A stretch of 64,000 nucleotides of DNA from Marinobacter sp. SS13-12 (lineage in GTDB: Bacteria > Pseudomonadota > Gammaproteobacteria > Pseudomonadales > Oleiphilaceae): NCBI RefSeq assembly GCF_030227115.1, contig NZ_JASSUA010000001.1:496001-560000 (forward strand), given 5' to 3'. The position numbers were made by a program, and so were the translations under genes. This document shows positions 18,093 through 29,218 of this stretch, one piece after another. The first letter of the stretch is position 1. Each line of letters opens with the position of its first letter. The notes beneath the pieces are model-generated. The model saw nothing but the letters and a program-made list of their open reading frames with translations, was not told the origin of the DNA and made no database searches.

Positions 18093-20162
18093 TTGCCGGA
18101 CACATCTTCGCACGAATACAACGAGCAGCATTACCGTTCGTTGTTTACCTATAACCCCGATGCGGTTTTCTCCCTGAATCCCGCAGGCGAGTTCGTGCAG
18201 ATCAACCAGTCGGGATGTGATCTCATTGACGCGGAAGAACACGATATCCTTGGCAAGCACTACGAAATGCTGGTTGTGGAAGAGGACAGGGAGCGCACCC
18301 GCCGCCATTTCGAAGCAGCCCTGGCCGGTAACCATCAACGCTACGAAATCCGGATCAGGAACATGCAGGGCGAGATCCTGCAACTGGATATTCTCAATAT
18401 TCCCATCATCGTGAATGGCCAGGTTACCGGGGTACACGGGCAGGCCAGGGACCGCACCCGCGAGCGTCAGACCGAGGCTCGCCTGCGCATACTCGAACGC
18501 AGCGTAGAGGCGTCCTCAAGTGGGGTAACCATAGCCGATGCCGGGATGCCCGGGTTCCCGCTTATCTATGTGAACCCCGCCTTTGAACGAATGACGGGCT
18601 ACCGCGCTGATGAGATAGTTGGCGCCAATTGCCGCATTCTCCAGGGGCCCGACACCAGCAAAGCTGCTATCGCCAGCATTCGCTCAGGCCTGGCCGACAT
18701 GCGCGAAGTCCATACCTCATTGCTGAATTATCGTAAAGACGGCAGCAGCTTCTGGAACGACCTTTACATCGCACCGGTGCGGGACTCGGACGAAGAGGTG
18801 ACGCACTTCATCGGCATCCAGACCGACATCAGCGACCGCATACGACAGGAAGAGGTTCTGACTTTCCAGGCCAGCCATGACTCCCTGACAGGGCTTCCCA
18901 ACCGCATCTACCTGGAATCCCATCTGCAAGGGATCTGTCGCCGGGCCCGGGCCCGGCAACTGGCCATCCACGCCCTGTTCATCGACCTGGACGGCTTCAA
19001 ACCCATAAACGACAGCCTGGGGCACGCTTTCGGCGACGACATATTGAGCCAGACGGCCAGGCGGATCGAGGCTGCCCTCCCTTCGGATTCCACTCTGGTA
19101 AGGTTCGGCGGTGACGAATTTGTCGCACTTGTCTCTGCTCCTGAGGATCGTCAGACCATTAACCGGATCGCTGAGCTGATTCTCGAACAGTTCTCCAAGC
19201 CATTCCTGAACGAGGATGTCGAGATCACTCTCTCTGCAGCCATTGGCATTGCCACTGGCAATGGCGCGCTTGATAACTCCATGCTGTTAATACAGCAATC
19301 CGACATGGCGATGTACGAGGCCAAAAAGCTCGGCGGTAACACCTGGCAATGGTTCAACAAGACCCTCGATCGTCGTGTGCAACACGAAGTTGCGTTGCGC
19401 CAGCAGCTTCAGCAGGCGTTGGCCACGAACCAGTTTGAGCTGTTCTACCAGCCCCTGTTCAATAACGAGCTTGCCATTGTCGGTGTTGAAGCACTGATTC
19501 GCTGGAATCACCCTGACCGCGGCTATATTTCGCCTGCAGAATACATCCCGCTGTCAGAGCGCACGGGGCAGATCCTCCCCATCAGCGAGTGGGTGATGCA
19601 GGAGGCCTTTGCCAGGGCAGCGGAACTGGCTGAAATCGGTGTACCAAGCGTCTCCATCAACCTTTCACCGCTGCAGTTCCATCGCCACAACCTGGTTGAA
19701 CGGCTGGCTAGCCTTAATGATCAATACCAGCTGGCACCGGGACAGCTCTGTGTGGAAATTACCGAGAATGTGTTTCTCACGGATCCCAAGGATGTCATCA
19801 GACAGTTGCGGGAAATCCGGAGCATGGGCATCGAAGTGGCGATCGACGACTTCGGCACCGGGTTCTCAAGCCTCAGCTACATGCGTGACATGCCGGTTAA
19901 CAGGATCAAGATCGACCGTTCGTTTGTTAATGGCATTACGTCCAACGCCAGTGATGCGGCGATCACCCGCGGAACCCTGTCCATGGCCCGGGAGTTGGGA
20001 ATGAGTGTGGTAGCCGAGGGGGTGGAAACCGAAGAACAATTCAGATTACTGCAGCAATTCGGGTGCAGCGGCTATCAGGGCTTCTGGTACTCCCGTGCGC
20101 TGCCACTGGCAGATCTCCGGGCCTTTTCCGGTGCGCCGGGAAGAACCGTCCCGGAGGAATAA
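18093..20162 (+). CDS. PAS-LOV-GGDEF-EAL protein, candidate blue-light-controlled c-di-GMP enzyme
   Basis: 689 residues from TTG, with GAGAGG upstream. A PAS domain (about 10-125) is followed by a LOV-type PAS at about 135-255. The photoactive Cys180 lies in GANCRILQG, close to the LOV signature GxNCRFLQ, and NYRKDGSSFWN and FIGIQTDI carry the flavin-contacting Asn and Gln positions. GGDEF is intact (RFGGDEF), as is EAL (VEALIRW, with DDFGTGFSSL). The protein could both make and break c-di-GMP. LOV identity is inferred from motifs. Probably Anr-regulated. Confidence 0.9.
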   Translation: MPDTSSHEYNEQHYRSLFTYNPDAVFSLNPAGEFVQINQSGCDLIDAEEHDILGKHYEMLVVEEDRERTRRHFEAALAGNHQRYEIRIRNMQGEILQLDILNIPIIVNGQVTGVHGQARDRTRERQTEARLRILERSVEASSSGVTIADAGMPGFPLIYVNPAFERMTGYRADEIVGANCRILQGPDTSKAAIASIRSGLADMREVHTSLLNYRKDGSSFWNDLYIAPVRDSDEEVTHFIGIQTDISDRIRQEEVLTFQASHDSLTGLPNRIYLESHLQGICRRARARQLAIHALFIDLDGFKPINDSLGHAFGDDILSQTARRIEAALPSDSTLVRFGGDEFVALVSAPEDRQTINRIAELILEQFSKPFLNEDVEITLSAAIGIATGNGALDNSMLLIQQSDMAMYEAKKLGGNTWQWFNKTLDRRVQHEVALRQQLQQALATNQFELFYQPLFNNELAIVGVEALIRWNHPDRGYISPAEYIPLSERTGQILPISEWVMQEAFARAAELAEIGVPSVSINLSPLQFHRHNLVERLASLNDQYQLAPGQLCVEITENVFLTDPKDVIRQLREIRSMGIEVAIDDFGTGFSSLSYMRDMPVNRIKIDRSFVNGITSNASDAAITRGTLSMARELGMSVVAEGVETEEQFRLLQQFGCSGYQGFWYSRALPLADLRAFSGAPGRTVPEE

Positions 20163-20183
20163 CACTGGTTCCAGAACCAAGGA

Positions 20184-20217
20184 AACCGGAGAGCCCTCGC
20201 AGGCTGTCCGGTTTTTT
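20184..20217 (+). terminator. Intrinsic terminator after the LOV-GGDEF-EAL gene
   Basis: AACCGGA pairs with TCCGGTT, with an inner AGCC/GGCT stem, and is followed by six T residues on the plus strand. It lies about 20 bases after the stop codon. Confidence 0.75.
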
Positions 20218-20220
20218 ATT

Positions 20221-20251
20221 CAGGCAGCCGGGTGTGTTGCCCGGCTGCCTG
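20221..20251 (-). terminator. Strong hairpin after isocitrate dehydrogenase
   Basis: A perfect 12-pair stem (CAGGCAGCCGGG with CCCGGCTGCCTG, seven-base loop) begins eight bases past the idh stop. On the minus strand it is not followed by a T run, so it may protect the mRNA end or terminate weakly rather than be a classical intrinsic terminator. Confidence 0.5.
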
Positions 20252-20259
20252 CTTCTGGT

Positions 20260-22503
20260 TTACTTCACAGACGCCCGGGCATCGGCCAGGATCTTGTTGA
20301 AGGTATCGCTTGGCTGCATGATCTTGCAGACTTTTTCCGCCGGCGGGTGATAATAACCACCGATGTCTGCCGGGTGACCCTGGATCACGCTCATTTCTTC
20401 CAGGATCTTGTCCTTGTTGTCCTCAAGTTGCTTTGACAGCTTCTCGAAGAAGGCTTTCAGATCCTTGTCATCATCCTGCTTCGACAACTCTTCTGCCCAG
20501 TAACGGGACAGATGGAAGTGACTGCCGCGGTTATCCAGCTCACCGGTGTTGCGTGACGGCGACTGGTTGTTCTCCAGCAGGCGCTCAGTGGCCTTGTCCA
20601 GAGTCAGGCCAAGCAGGCGGGCACGCTCGTTGCTCTGCTTTTCGCCCAGCTCTTCCAGGGAAACCGCGGTTGCCAGGAACTCACCCAGTGAATCCCAACG
20701 CAGGTGGTTCTCCTGCAGCAGCTGCTGGACGTGCTTGGGAGCCGAACCGCCGGCGCCGGTTTCATACAGGCCACCACCGTTAAGCAACGGTACGATGGAA
20801 AGCATCTTGGCACTGGTACCCAGCTCCAGAATCGGGAACAGGTCGGTGAGATAGTCCCTCAGTACGTTGCCGGTGACAGAAATGGTATCCAGGCCACGGA
20901 TCAGACGCTCCATGGTCCAGCGAATGGCGCGCACCGGGGACTTGATCAGGATTTCCAGACCTTCGGTATCATGCTCCTTGAGATACATCTCCACTTTCTT
21001 GATCAGCTCGGCATCGTGAGGACGCTCATCATCCAGCCAGAACAGGGCCGGCATGCCAGTGGCACGGGCACGGTTTACCGCCAGCTTGACCCAGTCACGG
21101 ATCGGCAGGTCCTTGGTCTGGCAGGCGCGCCAGATATCGCCCTTCTCGACCTTATGCTCGGTCAGTACCGTGCCATCCTCAGCGACAACGCGAACAACAC
21201 CGTCTTCCTTGACTTCAAAGGTCTTGTCGTGTGAGCCGTACTCCTCGGCCTTCTGGGCCATCAGGCCAACGTTCGGCACGGTGCCCATCGTGGTGGGATC
21301 AAAGGCGCCATGAGTCTTACAGAAGTTGATCACTTCCTGGTAGATGGTGGCGTAGGTGCTTTCCGGCATCACTGCCTTGGTGTCCTTGAGCTTGTTGTCC
21401 CGCGCCCACATCTTGCCGGAGTTACGGATCATGGCCGGCATGGAGGCGTCTACAATAACGTCACTGGGCACGTGCAGGTTGGTGATACCCTTTACCGAAT
21501 CCACCATCGCAATTTCCGGACGGTGCTCGTAGCAGGCGTGCAGGTCCTCGAGGATCTGCTCCTGCTTGGATTCCGGCAATTGCTTGATCTTCTCGGTAAC
21601 ACTGGACAGGCCGTTGTTGGGGTTCACACCCAATTCGTCGAACAGCTCGCCGTACTTGTCGAACAGCTCCTTGTAGAAAATCTTCACCGCGTGACCGAAT
21701 ACGATCGGGTGGGAGATCTTCATCATGGTGGCCTTGACGTGCAGGGAGAACATCACGCCGGTCTTCTCGCAGTCTTCGATGCAGTCTTCGAAGAACTTGC
21801 GCAGGGCCTTGCAGCTCATGTACATGCCATCCAGCACTTCGCCTTCCTGCAGCGGCAGCTCGCTCTTCAGTACGGTCTGCTCGCCCTTTGCATTTTCGAA
21901 CACGATACGAGCGTTGGTGGCCTTGTCCAGAGTCAGCGACTGCTCGTTGGAATAGAAGTCGCCACCACGCATGTGAGCCACGTGAGTGCGTGACGCCGGG
22001 CTCCACTCGCCCATGGTGTGGGGATGCTTGCGGGCAAAGGCTTTTACGGCCGTCGGAGCACGACGGTCGGAGTTGCCTTCCCGCAGTACCGGATTGACGG
22101 CACTGCCCAGTACTTTGGAATAACGGGCGTGAATTTCTTTTTCTTCGTCGGTTTGCGGGTTTTCCTTGTACTCGGGCAGTTTGTAGCCCTGCTCATTGAG
22201 CTCGTTGATGGCTGCCCGCAGCTGGGGAATGGACGCGCTGATGTTGGGAAGCTTGATGATGTTGGCTTCCGGATCCTTGGTGTAATCACCCAGTGCTTTC
22301 AGGTCGTCGGGGACCTGCTGGCCTTCCTCAAGGTAATCGGGAAACAACGCCAGAATACGCGCCGCCAGGGAAATATCGCTGGTTTCAAATTCGATGCCCG
22401 CCGGCTTGGCGTAGGTTTCAAGAATCGGCAGCAGCGACCGGGTCGCCAGCGCTGGCGCCTCGTCGGTCAGGGTGTAGATGATCTTTGCTTTGGATGATGT
22501 CAT
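20260..22503 (-). CDS. idh: Monomeric NADP-dependent isocitrate dehydrogenase
   Basis: 747 residues, the normal size of the monomeric class (about 740), unrelated in length to the 420-residue dimeric Icd. It oxidises isocitrate to 2-oxoglutarate with NADP in the TCA cycle. Family segments are seen at [19 protein letters not shown] (N-terminus), [19 protein letters not shown] and the C-terminal [15 protein letters not shown]. The start MTSSKAK has GAGGA upstream; longer frames add residues without similarity. It stands alone as a single transcription unit, ending in a strong hairpin. Confidence 0.97.
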   Translation of the reverse strand: MTSSKAKIIYTLTDEAPALATRSLLPILETYAKPAGIEFETSDISLAARILALFPDYLEEGQQVPDDLKALGDYTKDPEANIIKLPNISASIPQLRAAINELNEQGYKLPEYKENPQTDEEKEIHARYSKVLGSAVNPVLREGNSDRRAPTAVKAFARKHPHTMGEWSPASRTHVAHMRGGDFYSNEQSLTLDKATNARIVFENAKGEQTVLKSELPLQEGEVLDGMYMSCKALRKFFEDCIEDCEKTGVMFSLHVKATMMKISHPIVFGHAVKIFYKELFDKYGELFDELGVNPNNGLSSVTEKIKQLPESKQEQILEDLHACYEHRPEIAMVDSVKGITNLHVPSDVIVDASMPAMIRNSGKMWARDNKLKDTKAVMPESTYATIYQEVINFCKTHGAFDPTTMGTVPNVGLMAQKAEEYGSHDKTFEVKEDGVVRVVAEDGTVLTEHKVEKGDIWRACQTKDLPIRDWVKLAVNRARATGMPALFWLDDERPHDAELIKKVEMYLKEHDTEGLEILIKSPVRAIRWTMERLIRGLDTISVTGNVLRDYLTDLFPILELGTSAKMLSIVPLLNGGGLYETGAGGSAPKHVQQLLQENHLRWDSLGEFLATAVSLEELGEKQSNERARLLGLTLDKATERLLENNQSPSRNTGELDNRGSHFHLSRYWAEELSKQDDDKDLKAFFEKLSKQLEDNKDKILEEMSVIQGHPADIGGYYHPPAEKVCKIMQPSDTFNKILADARASVK

Positions 22504-22906
22504 TTTCGTCCTCAGGCTAATGGGTGAGTTCAGGACGGTCATGGCAGGGTCAGGTGTCTTGTGAACGCCCGACCTGAGCAATGACTGATTCGGGAACTTT
22601 TGATAGGGCTACTAAGATAGCATTTTTTTAACATTTCTGGTTACGATCTTAGTATAAGAACCGTCTAAAAATGCGCTAAAACCCGTTACAGGACAATGAA
22701 AAGGCAGGAATTTACGAAACTTTCGGACATTTAGGGTTTGGGAGTGTCGCACTGGGGGTGAGGGCAACCAAAACACGCTCAAGCACATCCATGTGGCGCT
22801 TGAGCTCCGCCATCCATGGCTCCGCGTAGGTCGGATTAGGCGTAGCCGTAATCCGACAACAGGTCCACTCGGCACCTCCGTCGCATTTCGCTCCGCTCTA
22901 TACGAC
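22504..22906. other. Intergenic region between idh and acetoacetyl-CoA synthetase
   Basis: About 400 bases hold the idh leader, an AT-rich stretch near 22610-22690 that probably contains its promoter (a TATACT-like hexamer is present), a hairpin that may terminate the 3-hydroxybutyrate operon, and a palindromic repeat abutting the synthetase stop. No protein-like frame is seen. Confidence 0.5.
22777..22805 (-). terminator. Probable terminator of the dctPQM-bdhA-acetoacetyl-CoA synthetase operon
   Basis: GCTCAAG pairs with CTTGAGC and an inner CACAT/ATGTG stem continues it, with a three-base bulge. On the minus strand a GTGTTTTGG stretch follows. It is the first hairpin after the operon beyond the repeat element. 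Confidence 0.5.

Positions 22907-22912
<6 letters not shown>
22824..22912. repeat. Palindromic intergenic repeat overlapping a stop codon
   Basis: An 89-base element bounded by perfect 10-base inverted ends (GCGTAGGTCG and CGACCTACGC). Inside is a nine-pair stem, GTCGGATTA with TAATCCGAC. The form resembles REP-like repeats with a GTAGGTCGGATTA motif that are common in gammaproteobacterial genomes. Its right end supplies the last base pairs and the TAG stop of the acetoacetyl-CoA synthetase gene. Only one copy was recognised in this window. Confidence 0.6.
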
Positions 22913-24901
<1,989 letters not shown>

Positions 24902-24917
24902 CCGTCTCTCCTGTTGC

Positions 24918-25697
24918 TCACTGCATATGCCAGCCGTGGCTGACCACGATGGACTGGCCAGTCATGGCTGCCGAGGGGAAGGCCGCCAGATGCACCGCCA
25001 GTTCAGAAACATCTTCCAGCGTGGTGAACTGCCCATCCACTGTGTTTTTCAGCATGACCTTGCTGATCACTTCTTCCTCGGAAATGCCCAGCTCTTTTGC
25101 CTGTTCGGGGATCTGTTTGTCCACCAGCGGGGTGCGGACAAATCCCGGGCAAATGATATTGCTGCGAACACCGTGCTCTGCCCCTTCTTTGGCCACCGCC
25201 CGACACAGGCCCAGCATGCCGTGCTTGGCGGCCACGTAAGGCGCCTTCAGCGGGGAAGCTTCCAGGGAGTGGACCGACCCCATGTAGAGCATGGTACCGC
25301 CGCCACTGGCGTACATCTGTTTCAGTGCAGCACGGGTGACCAGGAACGCACCGTCAAGGTGAACACTCATCACCTTGCTCCAGTCGGCAAAGGCCAGTTT
25401 GTGCACCGGGTCAATGTGCTGGACACCAGCGTTGGCCAAGGCAATATCAAGCCCACCCCACTTCTCCACGATAGCGGCCACACCACGGTCGACAGCCTGC
25501 TCGTCGGTAACATCCATCGCCAGGGCCATGGCGGTGCCGCCAGCCCGTTCGATGGCATCGACGGTGTCACCGGCGCTTTCCAGCGTAAGATCGGCGACAG
25601 CAACCCGGGCGCCTTCACGGCCATAATGTTCGGCAATGGCACGGCCAATGCCCCGCCCCGCTCCGGTGATCAAAGCTATCCGGTTTTCTAGACGCAT
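24918..25697 (-). CDS. bdhA: D-3-hydroxybutyrate dehydrogenase
   Basis: 259 residues, classical short-chain dehydrogenase. It oxidises D-3-hydroxybutyrate to acetoacetate with NAD. The nucleotide motif TGAGRGIG starts at residue 11, NAG is at NANAGVQH, and the catalytic pair is Tyr154-x-x-x-Lys158 in [41 protein letters not shown] and the C-terminal SHGWHMQ are typical of bacterial 3-hydroxybutyrate dehydrogenases. It lies between the transporter genes and acetoacetyl-CoA synthetase, which supports the assignment. Confidence 0.95.
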   Translation of the reverse strand: MRLENRIALITGAGRGIGRAIAEHYGREGARVAVADLTLESAGDTVDAIERAGGTAMALAMDVTDEQAVDRGVAAIVEKWGGLDIALANAGVQHIDPVHKLAFADWSKVMSVHLDGAFLVTRAALKQMYASGGGTMLYMGSVHSLEASPLKAPYVAAKHGMLGLCRAVAKEGAEHGVRSNIICPGFVRTPLVDKQIPEQAKELGISEEEVISKVMLKNTVDGQFTTLEDVSELAVHLAAFPSAAMTGQSIVVSHGWHMQ

Positions 25698-25710
25698 TAG
25701 TGTTCTCTCC

Positions 25711-27075
25711 TTAGTCGTAAGCTACGCCGGGCAGCCAGGTCGCAATTTCGGGCACCAGGAATACGATTGCCAGGGCCACCAGCTGAATAATAATGAAGGG
25801 TATGACGCCCCTGTAGATGTCCATCACATCGATTTCCGGCGGCGCGACACCCTTGATGTAGAACAGGGCAAATCCCACCGGCGGCGTCAGGAACGACGTC
25901 TGCAGGCACATGGCAAAGAGGATGGTAAACCACACCAGGTCAAAGCCCAGGGATTGGACAACGGGTGCCACCAGCGGAAGGATGATCAGGGTGATCTCGA
26001 CCCAGTCCAGGAAGAAGCCGAGCAGGAATACCGCGAACAGAATGGTCAAAACCACGCCATAGGGTCCGAACGGCAGCCCCAACAGCGCGTCTTCTATCAC
26101 CTGGTCGCCACCCAGACCTCGCAGCACCACGGAGAACGCCGTTGCACCGAGGAAAATGGCAAAAATGAAAGCCGCTGTGCGTGTTGTCTGCTGCATCGAG
26201 GCGTTCAGCACTTTCAGGTTCAGCCGGCGCGCCATCAGGGCCAGCAGCAGGGCGCCAAGGGCACCAACACCGGAAGCCTCCGTAGGCGTCGCTATACCGG
26301 CGAAAATGGAACCAAGCACACCGAGTATCAACGCGGCCGTGGGAACGACGGCTTTGGCCACTTCCCAGACAATACTCCAGGTAACCTTCTCTGTCCCTTC
26401 AGGCACCGGAGCAATATGTGGCTGAAGCAGGGGGCGGATCATTACATAGGCGACGTACATGGCGCCGAGAAGCAGCCCGGGCAGGAACGCCCCCATGAAC
26501 AGATCACCCACGGATGCCTCCGGAACTGCCAGCCGGTCGGCCATCAGCACCAGCATGATGGACGGCGGAATCAGGATCCCCAGGGTACCGGTTGCACAGG
26601 CAGTGCCTACGGCAAAACCCTTGTCGTACTTGTTCTCCATCATTACCGGCAGGGAGAGCATGCCCAGCAGCACCACCGACGCCCCGATGATACCCGTAGT
26701 GGCAGCCAGCAATACGCCAATGACAACCACTGTCACAGCATAGCCACCGCGGACTGCACCAAAGAGCTTTACCATGCTGTTCATCAGTTTCTCGGCAACG
26801 CCGGACTGATCGAGCATAATGCCCATGAAGATGAACATGGGCAGAGCAACAAGGGTCTCGCTGTTTACGACATCCCATATCCGCTCGGGAACAAGCCCCA
26901 TGGAAGACGGGTAATCGAACCAGAGGTTCGCGCCGAAGTTATCGACGGCAATCACACCAATCACGGTCCAGATGACGGCGGTGCCACCCAGCACCCAGGC
27001 GACAGGATAGCCGGTCATCAGCAGCGCCCCGAACGTCAGGAACATGCCGATTACAAACAGGGTTTCAAGCTCCAT
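25711..27075 (-). CDS. dctM: TRAP transporter large permease (DctM family)
   Basis: 454 residues, highly hydrophobic, with about twelve membrane segments. Family features include [10 protein letters not shown] near the N-terminus and [20 protein letters not shown], the conserved DctM Gly-Pro stretch. It forms the ion-coupled channel of a tripartite transporter. Its start overlaps the dctQ stop by one base. Substrate is inferred from the operon to be 3-hydroxybutyrate, since bdhA follows 13 bases later. The gene symbol denotes the family only. Confidence 0.92.
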   Translation of the reverse strand: MELETLFVIGMFLTFGALLMTGYPVAWVLGGTAVIWTVIGVIAVDNFGANLWFDYPSSMGLVPERIWDVVNSETLVALPMFIFMGIMLDQSGVAEKLMNSMVKLFGAVRGGYAVTVVVIGVLLAATTGIIGASVVLLGMLSLPVMMENKYDKGFAVGTACATGTLGILIPPSIMLVLMADRLAVPEASVGDLFMGAFLPGLLLGAMYVAYVMIRPLLQPHIAPVPEGTEKVTWSIVWEVAKAVVPTAALILGVLGSIFAGIATPTEASGVGALGALLLALMARRLNLKVLNASMQQTTRTAAFIFAIFLGATAFSVVLRGLGGDQVIEDALLGLPFGPYGVVLTILFAVFLLGFFLDWVEITLIILPLVAPVVQSLGFDLVWFTILFAMCLQTSFLTPPVGFALFYIKGVAPPEIDVMDIYRGVIPFIIIQLVALAIVFLVPEIATWLPGVAYD

Positions 27076-27713
27076 CAGGACGCTTCCTCTTTCTTGTTAC
27101 TTTCGGATTCGACCCGGATCGGCTTTGGAAAGCCGAAAAGCAGTGCGGTGACTTTCAGCAAGCGAGACAGCGCCGCCAAAATAAGCAAGATAAACGACAA
27201 TGCCAGAACCCCCTTCAGAACCCAGCGGTGAGGAAGTCCTGCCGGTGCCTGACTGGTCTCGCCTTGCTGCCAGGAGCTGTAGGCATAAGGAACCATTTCG
27301 TAGACTGCCAAGCCCAGGAAGGGCAGCAACAGAAGCAATAGACCGAAAAGCTCGACCCAGGCCTGGCCCCTGAGGGACAAGCGTTCATGGATCACATCCA
27401 CTCTTACATGACCATCAGTCACCAGCGTATAACCCAGCCCCAATAGCCAGCCTGCGCCGGCCAGATGCCACTGAACTTCTTCCAGCGTTACCGAACCAAG
27501 GCCAAAGGCATAGCGGCCAACCACGGCGTAAATGATCACACCTGTGACAATCAGCCACATCCAGGAGGCGGTTTTGCCAATCCCGGATATCACTAGATCC
27601 ACACCCTGACTGATCCGGGTGGTAGGTAATTCGGTGTGGTGATGAAGAAATTCCTGGGCGTCGGAAACCGATGCCCGCTCACTCTGCGGTGAGCCTTTAT
27701 CTGACACCGTCAT
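27075..27713 (-). CDS. dctQ: TRAP transporter small permease (DctQ family)
   Basis: 212 residues, with four membrane segments starting at about residue 50 (MWLIVTGVIIYAVVGRYAFG, then W-LLGLGYTLV, LLLLLPFLGLAVYEM and LALSFILLILAALSRLL). EEVQWHLAGAGWLLGLGY-TLVTDGHVRVDVI is the typical DctQ core, here seen across residues 76-107. It supports the large permease. A longer than usual polar N-terminus (about 45 residues) is present. It is separated from dctP by a terminator-like hairpin and overlaps dctM by one base. Confidence 0.88.
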   Translation of the reverse strand: MTVSDKGSPQSERASVSDAQEFLHHHTELPTTRISQGVDLVISGIGKTASWMWLIVTGVIIYAVVGRYAFGLGSVTLEEVQWHLAGAGWLLGLGYTLVTDGHVRVDVIHERLSLRGQAWVELFGLLLLLLPFLGLAVYEMVPYAYSSWQQGETSQAPAGLPHRWVLKGVLALSFILLILAALSRLLKVTALLFGFPKPIRVESESNKKEEAS

Positions 27714-27744
27714 ACAACGGTTCCTCGCTCAAAAAGCCGATGGT

Positions 27745-27773
27745 GAAAAAAGGATGGCCCCGAAGGGCCATCC
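27745..27773 (-). terminator. Intercistronic terminator/attenuator between dctP and dctQ
   Basis: On the minus strand GGATGGCCC pairs with GGGCCATCC around a UUCG tetraloop, followed by six T residues. It lies about 58 bases after the dctP stop. Such partial terminators after a binding-protein gene commonly let it be made in excess over the membrane subunits. Confidence 0.78.
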
Positions 27774-27830
27774 AGACTTGGTCAGAGAACACCGGAACTC
27801 TGCCCGGTGCCTCAGGATCAGCCCCGGACC

Positions 27831-28883
27831 TTAGAGGTCGGTAGGAACATAGGCACGCTCGTCCCATATCTTATAGGTTTCAAGGAACTCGTTCTGGCTT
27901 TCGTAGACGCGTTTGAAGTCAGCATCTTTGGCAGATTCCTGCTCCATTACTTTGTCAGTAACCTCTTTCAGCTCCTGCAAAACCTCGCGGGGGATCTGAT
28001 CAGCCTGGACGCCCTTTTCCTGGAATCCCGCCAGAACCGCACCGTTCTTGTACTCACCTTCGGCCAGGCCGAGGGTGGTTGCAGCAGTACAGGAAGCCTC
28101 AACCAACGCTTTCTGTGCGTCAGTGGTTTTGTTCCACTGGTCCTTGTTGATCAGCATGTATTGGGCAGTAAACTGCTGATGCCAGCCCGGGAACAGGTTG
28201 TACTTGACCACCTGGTCAAAGCCGAGCAGTTGGTCAATGGCAGGCATGGAAAATTCAGTCGCATCAATGGTGCCTTTCTCCAGTGCCTGGTAAAGCTCAC
28301 CACCTGGCATCATGGTGACAGAGGCGCCCAGCTCTTCCAGAACCTTGCCGCCCAGACCTGCAAAGCGAATCTTCAGGCCCTTGTAGTCTTCCAGTGTTTC
28401 AATTGGTTCCGAATACCAGCCCGCTGTTTCAGGCCCGATAATGCCACACAGCTGAGCGTGCACGTCGAAGCCCTTGTTGGCATAGACTTCCTGCAGCATC
28501 TCATGGCCACCACCATAGTAATACCAGGCAGTGTAGGCCCAGGGTTTCATGCCAAACGGAACGGCCGCAAAGAGGGGAATCGCAGGTACCTTGCCCTGGT
28601 CGTATCCGATCCAGGTGTAACCTGCTTCAACTTTGCCATCGGAAACCGACTGCAGGATATCGAAAGGTGGAACCAGCTTGCCGGGCTCATAGACGCGAAC
28701 CTGAAGGCTGCCATCGGAAGCGGTGGTGAGGTTTTCGGCAACCCAGGCACCGGGGGAACCCAGGCCGGGCAGGTTGGTGGCGAAGGCGACCGGCATTTTC
28801 CAGCGCAGGTCATCCGCGAAAGCCGATCCTGTAGTCAGGGCAATCGCACCGGCGATACCGGTAAGGGCCTTGAAGAGTTTCAT
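27831..28883 (-). CDS. dctP: TRAP transporter solute-binding protein (DctP family)
   Basis: 350 residues with a Sec signal peptide (MKLFKALTGIAGAIALTTGSAFA) and mature start DDLRWKMP. The start was chosen by AGGAGA upstream; a frame open earlier lacks a signal peptide. Family segments include the ligand-arginine region GLKIRFAGLGGKVLEELGAS and the MMPGGELYQALEKGTIDATE stretch typical of DctP proteins. It captures the substrate in the periplasm and delivers it to DctQM. Context points to 3-hydroxybutyrate. It is the first gene of the operon, behind a sigma-54 promoter. Confidence 0.9.
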   Translation of the reverse strand: MKLFKALTGIAGAIALTTGSAFADDLRWKMPVAFATNLPGLGSPGAWVAENLTTASDGSLQVRVYEPGKLVPPFDILQSVSDGKVEAGYTWIGYDQGKVPAIPLFAAVPFGMKPWAYTAWYYYGGGHEMLQEVYANKGFDVHAQLCGIIGPETAGWYSEPIETLEDYKGLKIRFAGLGGKVLEELGASVTMMPGGELYQALEKGTIDATEFSMPAIDQLLGFDQVVKYNLFPGWHQQFTAQYMLINKDQWNKTTDAQKALVEASCTAATTLGLAEGEYKNGAVLAGFQEKGVQADQIPREVLQELKEVTDKVMEQESAKDADFKRVYESQNEFLETYKIWDERAYVPTDL

Positions 28884-29058
28884 TGGCAAGTCTCCTAACA
28901 TTGTTGTTGTATTCGGCCGGACGGGAATATTCCGACAGGCCTGATCCAAGTGTAGTCAGACATCGCAGGAAACGAGACGGACAAATAAATTTTTTCGGGT
29001 CCAACGAAAGCGCCAGCCTTGTTTTCTGCGTTGTTCTGACGTCCTGCGAGCAGGATAT

Positions 29059-29074
29059 AGCAGGCACTATGCCA
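29059..29074 (-). promoter_or_regulatory. Sigma-54 promoter of the dctP operon
   Basis: The minus strand reads TGGCATAGTGCCTGCT, matching TGGCAYR-N4-TTGCW at every position but one, with GG and GC exactly at -24 and -12 spacing. The predicted start near 29047 gives a leader of about 165 bases to dctP. The adjacent gene encodes a sigma-54 activator. Confidence 0.8.
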
Positions 29075-29137
29075 ACCATTTTTTTATTATAGTTATCAGC
29101 ACGTTAAAAATTCAGATAGAGAAAAAAGACGACACAT

Positions 29138-29155
29138 TGTCCGGATTTCAGGACA
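29138..29155. promoter_or_regulatory. Proximal activator site (UAS) for the dctP promoter
   Basis: TGTCC-GGATTTCA-GGACA is an inverted repeat with an eight-base spacer, about 100 bases upstream of the predicted dctP transcription start. Flanking T and A extend the dyad by one pair. Likely binding site for the neighbouring sigma-54 activator. Confidence 0.65.
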
Positions 29156-29200
29156 AATGTAGCCATCAGTCGTAGGGGTTTGTACGGATGTCAGGACAGC

Positions 29201-29218
29201 TGTCCCGAATTCAGGACA
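29201..29218. promoter_or_regulatory. Distal activator site (UAS), overlapping the regulator's 3' end
   Basis: TGTCC-CGAATTCA-GGACA has the same half-sites and spacer length as the proximal site. It is centred about 163 bases upstream of the predicted dctP start and includes the stop codon of the activator gene. An additional overlapping dyad, GGACAGCTGTCC, sits at 29194-29205. Confidence 0.65.

Noticed and set aside
25636..27231. 531-residue plus-strand frame
   Set aside because: Antisense to dctM and dctQ; no signal, domain or ribosome site, and composition typical of an antisense of a membrane-protein gene.
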